Source of the DNA: Gordonibacter faecis
GTDB taxonomy: Bacteria; Actinomycetota; Coriobacteriia; Coriobacteriales; Eggerthellaceae
DNA: 64,000 bases
Assembly: GCF_030077735.1 (NCBI RefSeq)
Contig: NZ_JASJEU010000007.1
Span: forward strand, 131,069 to 195,068
Reading direction: 5' to 3'
Part shown: one piece after another, positions 43,697 through 52,430 of the stretch
Layout of the letters: every line of letters begins with the position of its first letter
Numbering within the stretch: position 1 is the stretch's first letter
The notes under the pieces: generated by a model
Databases searched by the model: none
What the model saw: the letters and a program-made list of their open reading frames with translations, nothing else
What the model was told of the DNA's origin: nothing
Made by a program: the position numbers and the translations under genes

Positions 43697-44038
43697 AAGA
43701 GAACGCAAGCGCGCTGCTATAGATGATTATTTTAATCATCTTATAACCGGCAGGCATTTTTTTTGTGGACTCGAATATCACACAATAAAAAATCCAAAAA
43801 ACTAAATCCAACGATTTTTTCATTTCAATTATTCTTCCGCACCATTTATTCGAACGCCATTTAAGGGGTCTTCCTTTTTGCGCACTCTTTTTTGCTTACG
43901 TTTTCATTCCCAAAAGCGATCGTTTTTTTATCTATGTAATTGTTTTTTCATCCATTTTTCGATTGTTTTTCGGTTGGAACACGTGATCGAGAATGCCGGC
44001 GGCGCTGTGACCTGCCACTTTTTGCATGGCGAAGTGAA
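43697..44038. other. AT-rich gene-free region after marR
   Basis: About 340 bases with many T-runs, between marR and the torD 3' end (convergent genes). I see no gene or structured RNA, only an ATGATTATTTTAATCAT-like palindrome near 43721-43740 that could help terminate transcription. Confidence 0.45.
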
Positions 44039-44054
44039 TGTTTCACGTGAAACA
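44039..44054. promoter_or_regulatory. parS site (exact) between convergent marR and torD
   Basis: Exact 16-mer, isolated, in an AT-rich convergent intergenic region. Confidence 0.85.
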
Positions 44055-44090
44055 TTTTGCACGCGCTCACCCACCGAACGCGTGCAACAA

Positions 44091-44122
44091 TTCGTTAATT
44101 CGTTAATTCGTTAATTCGTTAA
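44091..44122. repeat. Four tandem copies of TTCGTTAA
   Basis: Four perfect 8-bp units at 44091, 44099, 44107 and 44115; the last covers the torD stop codon. The copy number could vary by slippage without altering the protein. Confidence 0.75.
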
Positions 44123-44865
44123 TTGGGGGTGCTGTTGGTTTCTTCGGGGGTTGCCCATGTCTTGAGGAGGGTGAGGAAGGGAGGGAAGAAGGTGCTTGTG
44201 GCGTGGGGGGTGGCTGACGTGCACCACGTGGAGAGCCAGGTGAAGAGGTGCTCGCGCTCAAACGTTTCGCGTTGGGTGCGGGCGGTGAGGGCTGCGGTGG
44301 TGTCGCCGATTTCGAGGGCGGTCAGTTCGCGGTGGGCAAGGTGCGCCAAAAAGGCGAGCTCGACACCAAGGAAGTCATCGCGTTCGGCATGTTCGCCACC
44401 AAAATGCACGTTGGCTTGGGCGTACGCATCGGCAATGCCCGACAGACGACCTTGTGACGATGCACCATCGCCATCAGGAGAAGAAAGCCAGTAGGTCTCA
44501 TAAGGGGGGAGCGGTCCCGCCTCATCCACGCCGCGGCTGAGGCGCGTCCGATCAACAGCCGTTTCGCGCTGCAGTGCCTCAAGCGCCTCCGGTTCTCCTT
44601 CGTCCGCTTGTGCGTCCGCATTCTCCACCTGCTTACACCAAGCCACCCACTCACGCACGCCAGGCAAGGCGTCCTCATCGTGCGCCGCTTCGCCAAAAAG
44701 CAGACGAACGCGCGAAGCCACTCCCACAATTTCATTGTGGCCAGGCGCCGGAAGCGGCGTCAGCAGCATTTCAGCAGCGAAATCGTAAAACGCCGCCGCG
44801 TTGAGTGCTTCAAGGTATTCATTCTCGGTTGTGCTTACCGCTGTCACGTTCATGTTTTCACTCAT
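44119..44865 (-). CDS. TorD/DmsD-type molybdoenzyme chaperone
   Basis: 248 residues. Family features: LPPYETYWLSSPDG, then ANVHFGGEHAERDDFLGVELAFLAHLAHREL and FEREHLFTWLSTWC. These chaperones bind the Tat signal of DMSO-reductase-family enzymes and help cofactor insertion before export. The Mo catalytic subunit with a Tat signal lies divergently at 46328, its likely client. An acidic insert near residues 85-110 is variable in the family. Confidence 0.85.
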   Translation of the reverse strand: MSENMNVTAVSTTENEYLEALNAAAFYDFAAEMLLTPLPAPGHNEIVGVASRVRLLFGEAAHDEDALPGVREWVAWCKQVENADAQADEGEPEALEALQRETAVDRTRLSRGVDEAGPLPPYETYWLSSPDGDGASSQGRLSGIADAYAQANVHFGGEHAERDDFLGVELAFLAHLAHRELTALEIGDTTAALTARTQRETFEREHLFTWLSTWCTSATPHATSTFFPPFLTLLKTWATPEETNSTPN

Positions 44866-45126
44866 GGCTTCCCCTTTACGCTCAACATAGTATTCCCCAG
44901 CAATCGCATTCCCATGCGTTAGTCATGGGCGCACGTGCTTTCAGCTCACAGCAGTGCTTCTGCCCTCGCGCCAAAAATTCGTTCGAAAACTTTGGCGAAA
45001 GTGCCCTGTTGCTCCTGGTAACTTATCCAAAAATTTCCGCTTCGCCATTTCCTTGCAACGAAAAAATCATCGCTGTTAATGGGACTTCCTCTCAACATCG
45101 CCAATGAAAAAGATACGTCTTAATAC

Positions 45127-45184
45127 TTGACATGTCAATATCAGGCTCGTACTCTATGCAATGACTTGTCAATTGATAAGTCAA
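45127..45184 (+). promoter_or_regulatory. Promoter and operator cluster of the molybdoenzyme operon
   Basis: TTGACATGTCAA at 45127-45138 contains the -35 TTGACA; TACTCT at 45150-45155 is a possible -10 (spacer 17). Two further related sites, ATGACTTGTCAA (45161-45172) and TTGATAAGTCAA (45173-45184), lie back to back over the start region. The first is identical to the site before marR. This arrangement predicts strong repression by the MarR protein. Confidence 0.6.
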
Positions 45185-45212
45185 CTAAGAGGAGAGGTTC
45201 AAAGGAGGGACC

Positions 45213-46331
45213 ATGAAGCAAGAGAGCTCGGAAGGGCGTCTCGTTTGCGGCGTGCCGAAGCCGTTTTGGATTGTCGGCGCGGCGCTGGCCGTTATCGGCA
45301 TCGCGGCGTTTATCTTCCAAATGGCTGGTCAGTCGATGGCCGGCGCATCGCAGTACCCGTGGGGTTTCTACATTGCCCTGTTCTACACGCTGGCATCCGT
45401 CGGCGCGGGACTGCTGGTTGTGGGCGGCATTGCGCGCACGGCGGGACTCATGGACGGAGCGCTCATGGCGAAGTTGTACGCCGTGGCGTGCGCGGCGTTT
45501 GTGGCTGCATCCGTTCTTATTGTGGTTGACCTCGGGTTTCCGCAGGCCATCATGCTGGCGTACGCGTCGGCGAACCCGTCGTCGCCCGTGTTCTTCGACG
45601 CTATCGTGCTGCCGCTGTGCATTGTGTTCACCATTGTTGCCGTGCTTCTCGCGCGCAGTGAAACAGCTGGTCGCGCGCTGGCCGTCGTGGGCATCATCAC
45701 TGGCCTGGTGCTTCTGGCTGTGGAAGCGTGGCTGCTCACCACCTGCAGCGGCAAGGACGCCTGGGGTGTGCTGCTGGGCGCTGGCCCTGCGCTCATTCAG
45801 GCAGGCACGCTGGCGGCCGCCGTCATCGTGGCCTTCAAGCCCGAAAGTCGCGCCTGGCGCGCGCTCACCGCAACCGGTGCGCTTTTGACCGCAGCTTCGC
45901 TCGCGTTCGACGTGGTGCTGAACGCCGGCGCTGGCACGGTGCTGGGCAGCCAGTTCGCCGCTATTGCCGCGCATCCGCTGTTCTGGCTGGGCCTTGCGTG
46001 CGCCGTCGTCGCGGCCGTTGTCGCGCTGGTGGCCCCGCTCGCGTCAACCATTGCCGCACGCGCTGCCGCCATCCTGGCCGTGGTGGCCATTCCGCTGCTG
46101 AAGCTGGCCATCTTCTGGGGCACGCAGTCCATCGCCGCAGTTCCCGAGCTCGAAATGCCCGGCGCGCCCGCCTTCGACATCGTGGAAGTGGTCGTGTTCG
46201 CTGGCGCCGTGGGCATCGGCATGCTGGTGTACGCCGCCGGCACCACGCTGCTCGCCAAGCGCGCAGCCGCCGCACCCGCAGCCGCACCCGCGACCGTTCC
46301 CGCAATCGACACCGAGGAGGTGCCCGCATGA
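45213..46331 (+). CDS. NrfD/PsrC-type membrane subunit of the molybdoenzyme
   Basis: 372 residues with about nine or ten hydrophobic segments, beginning PKPFWIVGAALAVIGIAAFIFQM then YPWGFYIALFYTLASVGAGLLVV, as in NrfD-type quinol-interacting anchors. It probably exchanges electrons between the menaquinone pool and the FeS subunit. GGAGG precedes the ATG. Its TGA overlaps the ATG of the catalytic subunit gene. Confidence 0.85.
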   Translation: MKQESSEGRLVCGVPKPFWIVGAALAVIGIAAFIFQMAGQSMAGASQYPWGFYIALFYTLASVGAGLLVVGGIARTAGLMDGALMAKLYAVACAAFVAASVLIVVDLGFPQAIMLAYASANPSSPVFFDAIVLPLCIVFTIVAVLLARSETAGRALAVVGIITGLVLLAVEAWLLTTCSGKDAWGVLLGAGPALIQAGTLAAAVIVAFKPESRAWRALTATGALLTAASLAFDVVLNAGAGTVLGSQFAAIAAHPLFWLGLACAVVAAVVALVAPLASTIAARAAAILAVVAIPLLKLAIFWGTQSIAAVPELEMPGAPAFDIVEVVVFAGAVGIGMLVYAAGTTLLAKRAAAAPAAAPATVPAIDTEEVPA

Positions 46332-49072
46332 CATCCCTGTCCCGTCGTTCGTTTCTGAAAGGCGCCACCGCCCTCGGCGCAGCTGCCGCTCTCGGCGCCG
46401 GCGCATCCACAACCTGGTTCGCTCCCGGCGCGCAAGCACACGCCGCCGCCACCGAAGAGTGGAAGCCAGCCACGTGCCCGGCCTGCCACAACCCCATCTG
46501 CGGCACGCAGGTGAAAGTGGTTGACGGCGTGGCCGTGGAAATCAAGGGCGACCCGAAATCGCCCACCAACCAGGGCCGACTCTGCCCGCGCGGCCTGTCG
46601 GTGCTGGGTGGTTTGTACCATCCCTACCGCGTGAAGAAGCCGCTCAAGCGCACGAACCCCGAAAAGGGTCTCGACGTGGATCCCGGCTGGGTGGAAATCA
46701 CCTGGGACGAGGCCATGGAAATTACCACGCAAAAGCTCAAGGAATGCATGGAGAAAGACCCGCGCGGCCTGTTCACGCAGACCGGCTTCGGCAACGAGGA
46801 CTCGTTCAAGCGTCTCATCTTCGAAGGCCCCTTCGGCACGCCGAACGGCCTCACCACCTCCGGCCCGCTGTGCGCCGACCACTTCGGCCCCATGGCCACC
46901 AAAGGCACGAAGGTGGACAAGTGCGACATGGAGCGCTGCGACTATCTGCTGCTCATGGGCCGCTCCATCGGCGACGAGTGGGGCCTCGCGCACCAGAACA
47001 CGAAGGAGTACGTGGACGCCGTCGCGCGCGGCATGAAAGTGGTTTGCGTGAACCCGCGCAAGACGAACTCCGCACAGACGGGCGAGTGGGTGCCCATCGC
47101 GCCCGGCACCGACGTGGCCATGTGCTGGGCCATCGTGAACGTGATGCTGCACGAAATTGGCCGCTGCGACGAGCACTTCCTCAAGGTGCGCACGAACTCG
47201 TCCTACCTGGTGGAAGACGCGTATGAAACGCTCAAGGGCACGAAGGTGTGCTTCCAGGATTACGTGCGCGACCCGGCCACGGGCAAGCCGCTCGTGTGGG
47301 ACCAGGCCGCCAACGCGGCCGTGCCGTTCGACACCTCCGTCGGCGACACGTATGCGCTGTTCGGCGAATATGAGGTGCAGGGCAAGCGCGTAAAAACCTG
47401 CTTGCAGCTGATCAAGGACTACGTGGTGGACATGACGCCCGAGTGGGCCGAAGAGGTTACCACGGTGCCCGCCACCACTACGCGCCGCATTGCGCAGGAG
47501 CTGGTGGACTACGCCCGCATTGGCTCCACCATTGAAATTGACGGCGAGACGTTCCCCTTCCGCCCGGCCATGGCGCTAGCGCCCGGCCGCGGTGCGAACT
47601 CGAACCCGCTGAACGTGGAGCTGTTCAAAGCTATTGAAGTGGTGAACGAGCTGCTGGGCAACATTGACGTCCCCGGTGGCAGCCTGGGCTTGGAGCACGG
47701 CGACTTGCACGTGATGAAAACCGATGCCGACGGCTTGCTGGTTCCGCCCGCGTCCGACAACTTCAAAAACCAGGTGCTTGGCCAGGAGAAACTGTCGTTC
47801 CCGCCGCAAAGCTACAAGCTGGAATGCTTCTACCCGCACGAGCTGCACATCATGCAGCTGGTGTGGCGCGCGGCCGTGGACCCGGAGAGCTACTACCTGG
47901 ATTACAAGCCCGAGGTGTACATGGTGCTGGGCGGCGGCAACCCGCTGCGTTCGAACTCCAACCCCGAGCCGGTGGTGGAAGCGCTCAAGCAGATTCCGTT
48001 CACGTTCACCATTTCGCTCTGGATGGATGAATTGACGCAGTTCGCCGACATCGTGCTGCCCGAGCACCACGCGCTTGAGCGTTACGCGCTGTGGAACGCC
48101 ACGTGGATTTCCAACAAGGGCACGTCCGACTACAGCCGCCGCCTGCGTATTATTGAGGCGCGCAAGCCGGTGGTGGAGCCCGTGTTCGACACGCGCCAGC
48201 AGGAAGACCTGCTCATTCAGTACGCACACGCGCTGGGCATTCTGCCGAAGATGACGGGTATTGCCAACAAGGGCTTCCAGGGTAAGTTCCTGCCCGACAA
48301 GCCCGGTGGCATTGCTGAGGAGTTCGCGCTCAGTCCGAAGGAGCCCTACACCTACGCTGACGTGGTCGAACGCAAGCTGAAGACGCAGTTCGGCGGCGAC
48401 GGCTGGGACGCTGTGAGCGAATGCGCCGTCGTGGGCTATGAGCTGCCCGACGTGAAGTCCAGCTACATTTGGCACTGGCACCCGGAGAACGCATACCGCA
48501 TCCCCGTGTACTTTAGCTACAACGCTCGCTCCGCGCGCATGCTGCGTGAGATGCTGGCCGAGAACAACATCGAGTTCCCGCACGCCGACATCGACGAAGT
48601 GCTGCGCCAGTACTCGGCCGCGCCGCTGTTCTTCGAGTTCGAAGGCATGCATCCCACCGAGGAATTCCCCTTCAAGGTACTGCAGTTCAAGACGCACTTC
48701 CAGGTGAACGACTCGTCGGGTCTGTCGTACAACCACTGGCTGCACGACGTGGAGGAACACTTCGACCCGAACCTGAAGAAGGTGCTGCTGGCACCCGCGC
48801 GCGCCGCTGAACTGGGCCTGGCCGAAGGCGACGAAGTGGTGATTGAGTCCATGTACGGCGGCAAAACCTCGGGCGTGCTGCATCTGTCCGAGATGATTCA
48901 CCCCTCGACGCTGGCCATTTCCGGCAAGTGGGGCGCGAAGGGCGCCGGTCTGGTGGATTTCGCGCACGAGGGCCCGCACTACAACACGCTGCTCAACGAT
49001 GACGAACGCGACATTGGTTTCATGATGGGTAACTTGAATAACTCGGTGGCCGTCAAGGTCTACAAGGCATAA
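46328..49072 (+). CDS. Tat-exported molybdopterin oxidoreductase catalytic subunit (DMSO reductase family)
   Basis: 914 residues. The Tat signal is SRRSFLKG (residues 5-12) with an Ala-rich hydrophobic stretch. A [4Fe-4S] motif follows: C50-x2-C53-x4-C58 and C86 (GRLCPRG). C182 in TSGPLCADHFGP is at the position of the Mo ligand, suggesting a Cys-ligated enzyme of the polysulfide/thiosulfate/arsenate reductase-like group rather than a Ser-ligated DMSO reductase. The C-terminal domain binds the second pterin. The substrate cannot be told. The start overlaps nrfD by 4 bases with GAGGAGG upstream. Confidence 0.9.
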   Translation: MTSLSRRSFLKGATALGAAAALGAGASTTWFAPGAQAHAAATEEWKPATCPACHNPICGTQVKVVDGVAVEIKGDPKSPTNQGRLCPRGLSVLGGLYHPYRVKKPLKRTNPEKGLDVDPGWVEITWDEAMEITTQKLKECMEKDPRGLFTQTGFGNEDSFKRLIFEGPFGTPNGLTTSGPLCADHFGPMATKGTKVDKCDMERCDYLLLMGRSIGDEWGLAHQNTKEYVDAVARGMKVVCVNPRKTNSAQTGEWVPIAPGTDVAMCWAIVNVMLHEIGRCDEHFLKVRTNSSYLVEDAYETLKGTKVCFQDYVRDPATGKPLVWDQAANAAVPFDTSVGDTYALFGEYEVQGKRVKTCLQLIKDYVVDMTPEWAEEVTTVPATTTRRIAQELVDYARIGSTIEIDGETFPFRPAMALAPGRGANSNPLNVELFKAIEVVNELLGNIDVPGGSLGLEHGDLHVMKTDADGLLVPPASDNFKNQVLGQEKLSFPPQSYKLECFYPHELHIMQLVWRAAVDPESYYLDYKPEVYMVLGGGNPLRSNSNPEPVVEALKQIPFTFTISLWMDELTQFADIVLPEHHALERYALWNATWISNKGTSDYSRRLRIIEARKPVVEPVFDTRQQEDLLIQYAHALGILPKMTGIANKGFQGKFLPDKPGGIAEEFALSPKEPYTYADVVERKLKTQFGGDGWDAVSECAVVGYELPDVKSSYIWHWHPENAYRIPVYFSYNARSARMLREMLAENNIEFPHADIDEVLRQYSAAPLFFEFEGMHPTEEFPFKVLQFKTHFQVNDSSGLSYNHWLHDVEEHFDPNLKKVLLAPARAAELGLAEGDEVVIESMYGGKTSGVLHLSEMIHPSTLAISGKWGAKGAGLVDFAHEGPHYNTLLNDDERDIGFMMGNLNNSVAVKVYKA

Positions 49073-49085
49073 GGAGGGAGGACAA

Positions 49086-49697
49086 ATGCGCTACGGAATG
49101 GTGATCGACCTGAGGCGATGCGTGGGCTGTAACGCCTGCACTATCGCATGCAAGCAATCGAACGGCACGCCTCCCGGCATGTTTTACTCGCACGTGTCCC
49201 TGGATGAGCAGGGCGTATATCCGAATGCGACGGCGGTGTACACGCCCATGCTGTGCGCCCATTGCGAAGAGGCTGCGTGCGTGTCGGTGTGCCCGACGGG
49301 CGCGTCGTATCGCGACGAGGGTGGCGTGGTGAACATCGACCACAGCAAGTGCATCGGCTGCAAGTACTGCATCGCGGCCTGCCCCTACGATGTGCGCACC
49401 TATGTGGCCGACCGCATTGAGGGGTACTTCCCCGAGCATGGGTTGACCGAACAGGAGCAGCGGATGTACGCGAACTTCGAGGTGGGGAAGGTGTACAAGT
49501 GCGACTTCTGCCGCAGCAAAGGTTACACCGACAGCATTGACCCCTCGTGCGTACGCGCTTGTCCTGGTGACGCGCGCATCTTCGGCGATTTGGACGACCC
49601 CGAGAGCGACGTGGCGAAGCTTCTGGCAAACGAGCAGACCCGCGTGCTGGGCGAAGAATACGGCACGAAGCCGAATGTGTACTATATAGCCCGCTAA
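49086..49697 (+). CDS. Four-cluster ferredoxin subunit of the molybdoenzyme (DmsB/PsrB-like)
   Basis: 203 residues. Four [4Fe-4S] motifs are visible: CVGCNACTIAC, CAHCEEAACVSVC, CIGCKYCIAACPY and the split CDFC...CVRAC. It carries electrons between the NrfD subunit and the Mo subunit outside the membrane, and is co-exported with the catalytic subunit since it has no signal of its own. AAGGAGGG upstream; 13 bases after the catalytic gene. Confidence 0.92.
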   Translation: MRYGMVIDLRRCVGCNACTIACKQSNGTPPGMFYSHVSLDEQGVYPNATAVYTPMLCAHCEEAACVSVCPTGASYRDEGGVVNIDHSKCIGCKYCIAACPYDVRTYVADRIEGYFPEHGLTEQEQRMYANFEVGKVYKCDFCRSKGYTDSIDPSCVRACPGDARIFGDLDDPESDVAKLLANEQTRVLGEEYGTKPNVYYIAR

Positions 49698-49813
49698 CCT
49701 GGGCGAATACAGAGTGCCTCCCCTCCTTGGGCCCGGCCTGCCGCCATGTGTGCGGTGGGCCGGGCTTGCTTCTTGCGGGGGAGGCGTTATCATGTCGAAA
49801 CAGGCTTGAGGTA

Positions 49814-49825
49814 TTGACAAGTCAT
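49814..49825. promoter_or_regulatory. Operator-like TTGACAAGTCAT before the MATE gene
   Basis: Differs from the marR-site core TTGACATGTCAA at two positions. It lies about 90 bases ahead of the MATE start and TTGACA could be its -35. It may place the pump under the same regulator. Confidence 0.4.
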
Positions 49826-49916
49826 GTGTTTGGGGTGGTGACGGGTAGCTGGGGGGCGCGGGGCGCCGGCGGCTGGCGGTGGCTGCCAGCGGGGATGAAG
49901 GCGAAGGGGGGTGCGC

Positions 49917-51359
49917 ATGGGCGTTTCCGGAGATCAGCGGAAGGAAGAGGAGCCTCGCGTTGCGGGGCCGAAGCCCGATGCATCCATGGGCACCGAACAG
50001 GTGGGCCGTCTGCTTGCGCGTTTTGCGCTGCCGGTGGCGGCGGGGCTGCTAATCACGCGCTTCTATATTTTGGTGGATGGCATGTTTGTGGGACAGGCGC
50101 TTGGCATGGCTGGTGTGGCGGCCACCACTATTGCCATGCCGTTCGTGACGCTGCTGAATGCCCTAGTCATGCTTATCGGTGATGGCGGCACCGCGGTGGT
50201 TGCGCTGCGCCTGGGAGCGGGTTCGCGCGAAGGTGCCGCTCACGTGTTGGGTAACGCGCTGGTAATGCTCGTGGGGATGTCGGTGCTGCTCGGTGCCACG
50301 GTACTGTGGTGGGCCGAGCCGGTGTTGGGCTTGGTGGGCGCATCGGGCGAGGTACTTGCGCAGGCCAAGACCTACCTTATTCTTACCGTGTTGGGTACGT
50401 TCGCGCTGGGGTTTTCTCTGGGCATTGACACGTTTTTGCGGGCGGTGGGCTTCCCCAGCCGCACGCTGGCAGTGCAAATTGCGGGTGCGGTGGCGAATAT
50501 CGCGCTGGATTACGCGTTCGTTATTGTGCTTGGTTGGGGCATTGTGGGTGCCGCCGCGGCTACGGTGTTGGGGCAGGTGGTGTGCCTCGTGATGACGATA
50601 GCCTTCCTGTTCAAGCGTGACATGCCGTTTCGCTTGCGCTGGCGCGATCTGCGGCCCGACGCGCAGCTGATGGGGCGCATCGCGCTGCTGGGCATGCCGT
50701 CGTTTATCGTGCGCAGCTCCGACGCTGCACTGAATCTGCTGCTGAACGGTCTCGTGGTGGCGTACGGTGCGGCCACGATCCTCGGCGGTGACGACGCGCT
50801 CGCCGTGTCGGGAGCCATCAGCCGTGTATCGCAGTTCGCGCTCGTACCCGCCATTGGCGTGGCGGTGGGTGTGCGCCCGCTTATTGGCTACAATCACGGA
50901 GGCGGCGATGCTGCACGCGTGCGAGCAGTGGTGCGCCGCGCCCTCGCAGTGGGGGCGGGCTGCCTCACCGTATTTTGGCTGGTCATAGAGCTCAACCCAC
51001 TGCTGCTCATGGGTCTGTTCGGCTTCACGGGAGTCACGGCCGAGTTCGCCTGCTGGGCTCTGCGCGTGACGTTGTTCGCCATGCCCGTACTAATGGTGCG
51101 CATCATGGGAACGAACTACTTCCAAGCCATAGGCTGCGCCAGCAAAGCCATCCTGCTCACGTTTTGCCAGCAGATAGTGTTCCTCCTTCCCTTCGTAGTG
51201 GCGGCTCCGCTCGTGCTACCCGCGCTCACAGGAGTCACCCCGCTCGCCGCCGTCTTCTGGGCTCAACTCGCCTCCGACATACTCTCTACCGCTCTCACCG
51301 CTATCCTCTTCTTCCGCGAACCAGAACTGCGACGCTCACGGAAGCCCCTACCGAAGTGA
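49917..51359 (+). CDS. MATE-family efflux transporter
   Basis: 480 residues and 12 membrane helices in two similar halves. Starts of the halves: VGRLLARFALPVAAGLLITRFYILVDGMFVGQALG and LMGRIALLGMPSFIVRSSDAALNLLLNGLV. Both fit the MATE pattern of Na+- or H+-coupled exporters. ATG 49917 has AAGGGGGG at proper distance; GTG at 49911 is too close to it. A PIN-toxin remnant overlaps its 3' end on the other strand. Confidence 0.9.
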   Translation: MGVSGDQRKEEEPRVAGPKPDASMGTEQVGRLLARFALPVAAGLLITRFYILVDGMFVGQALGMAGVAATTIAMPFVTLLNALVMLIGDGGTAVVALRLGAGSREGAAHVLGNALVMLVGMSVLLGATVLWWAEPVLGLVGASGEVLAQAKTYLILTVLGTFALGFSLGIDTFLRAVGFPSRTLAVQIAGAVANIALDYAFVIVLGWGIVGAAAATVLGQVVCLVMTIAFLFKRDMPFRLRWRDLRPDAQLMGRIALLGMPSFIVRSSDAALNLLLNGLVVAYGAATILGGDDALAVSGAISRVSQFALVPAIGVAVGVRPLIGYNHGGGDAARVRAVVRRALAVGAGCLTVFWLVIELNPLLLMGLFGFTGVTAEFACWALRVTLFAMPVLMVRIMGTNYFQAIGCASKAILLTFCQQIVFLLPFVVAAPLVLPALTGVTPLAAVFWAQLASDILSTALTAILFFREPELRRSRKPLPK

Positions 51360-51461
51360 GAGGAACCCCACTGGGTCGATGTAGGGTACCGTCGAGTCCT
51401 CGAAATCACGCAAATTCCTGGTGATAATGAAATCGCAGCCATTCTCGCGTGCTGTTACCCT
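51348..51461 (-). pseudogene. Remnant of a PIN-domain (VapC-like) toxin, C-terminal part
   Basis: On the minus strand, 37 codons bounded by stops read ARENGCDFIITRNLRDFEDS and then VPYIDPVGFLSLR. CDFIITRNLRDF is the characteristic last block of PIN-domain toxins. No start codon or N-terminal catalytic part can be found upstream; 51462-51600 is AT-rich and has no gene. A decayed toxin-antitoxin locus next to a tRNA is the best reading. Confidence 0.6.
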
Positions 51462-51602
51462 TCAACTTTTTTGTACAAGAAAATTCAAAAACTTGTGCAA
51501 AGTTAGAAAGCCAAAAACAACCGTTATAAAAAGCTAGAAAAATTGAAACCCATAGAGCTACTGCACCCTTGGAATAAAACAATTATCAGGTATTTAGAAA
51601 TC

Positions 51603-51690
51603 TGGCGGAGGCGGTAGGATTTGAACCCACGAAACCTTGCGGTTTAACAGTTTTCAAGACTGCCGCCTTCAACCACTCGGCCACGCCTCC
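51603..51690 (-). tRNA. tRNA-Ser (anticodon TGA)
   Basis: Minus-strand cloverleaf with a long variable arm: acceptor GGAGGCG pairing with CGCCTCC, anticodon loop CTTGAAA (anticodon TGA), T-arm GGGTTCAAATCC, and CCA encoded at 51605-51603. Confidence 0.95.
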
Positions 51691-51760
51691 GCTTGTTGAG
51701 ATGGGGTCGGCGCTCGTGACTGCGCGAAAGGCGCGGCCTGCGTGCAACCCGGCGGCGGGA

Positions 51761-51776
51761 TGTTTCACGTGAAACG
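51761..51776. promoter_or_regulatory. parS-like site (one mismatch) upstream of tadA
   Basis: TGTTTCACGTGAAACG, one base from consensus, about 70 bases ahead of the tadA promoter. Confidence 0.7.
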
Positions 51777-51831
51777 CTCGTTCGCCGCATGCTTTTTCGG
51801 AGTGGCTCCGAAACGCAAGCAAAGGATACCA

Positions 51832-51837
51832 TATAAT
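51832..51837 (+). promoter_or_regulatory. -10 element of tadA, implying a leaderless mRNA
   Basis: TATAAT at 51832-51837 with the tadA ATG seven bases later, and no ribosome site. A clear -35 is not evident. Confidence 0.45.
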
Positions 51838-51844
51838 ACAGCGC

Positions 51845-52426
51845 ATGAACGACGATTTAGATATGCGAAACACAGCCGATGCCAACGCACCCGGCCAGCA
51901 TCCGCCCTCGCGCACCGCGCCCTTTGCGCCGCGGGAAAGCGACGAGTTCTATCTGCGTCTGGCACTGGAAGAGGCAAGACACGCGGCTGACCTGGGCGAA
52001 GTACCTATCGGGGCCGTTGTGGTTTACGAGCCCATCGACCCGGGAACGCGCCGTCCGCTGGCCGAGGCGCGCGTCATCGCACGCGCCTGCAATCTGCGCG
52101 AAACCACGCGCGATCCGGCGGGCCATGCGGAATTTCTGGCCATGAAGCAGACTGCGGCCGAACTGGACGCGTGGCGGCTCACGGGCTGCACCGTGTATGT
52201 GACGCTGGAGCCGTGCATCATGTGCGCCGGGCTTATGCATCAGGCGCGTATCGATCGGTGTGTTTTTGGCGCGCCCGACCCGAAGGCCGGCGCGCTCGGT
52301 ACGCTGTACCGCATCAACGCTGATGAGCGCCTCAACCACACATTCGAGGTTGTTCCCGGCGTCCTAAAAGAAGAATGCGCCGCGCTGCTGCGCGGATTTT
52401 TCGCAAGCAAGAGGAAGAAACGATAG
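51845..52426 (+). CDS. tadA: tRNA-specific adenosine deaminase TadA
   Basis: 193 residues. Zinc and proton-shuttle motif HAE at 94-96 and PCIMC (C124, C127) are as in TadA, with a preceding LRLALEEARHAADLGEVPIGAVVV. It converts A34 to inosine in tRNA-Arg(ACG), which is also encoded in this window at 20069. The N-terminal 30 residues are an extra disordered segment, and a short insert (EPIDPGTRRPLAEAR) follows the first strands. It is four bases before ispE, so probably co-transcribed. Confidence 0.92.
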   Translation: MNDDLDMRNTADANAPGQHPPSRTAPFAPRESDEFYLRLALEEARHAADLGEVPIGAVVVYEPIDPGTRRPLAEARVIARACNLRETTRDPAGHAEFLAMKQTAAELDAWRLTGCTVYVTLEPCIMCAGLMHQARIDRCVFGAPDPKAGALGTLYRINADERLNHTFEVVPGVLKEECAALLRGFFASKRKKR

Positions 52427-52430
52427 CGCT

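Noticed and set aside
45728..46327. Upstream extension of the Mo catalytic subunit frame
   Set aside because: The frame is open but lies within nrfD; the Tat signal and GAGGAGG place the start at 46328.
47576..48979. Long minus-strand open frame opposite the Mo catalytic subunit
   Set aside because: Antisense shadow; the plus-strand frame has unmistakable family motifs.
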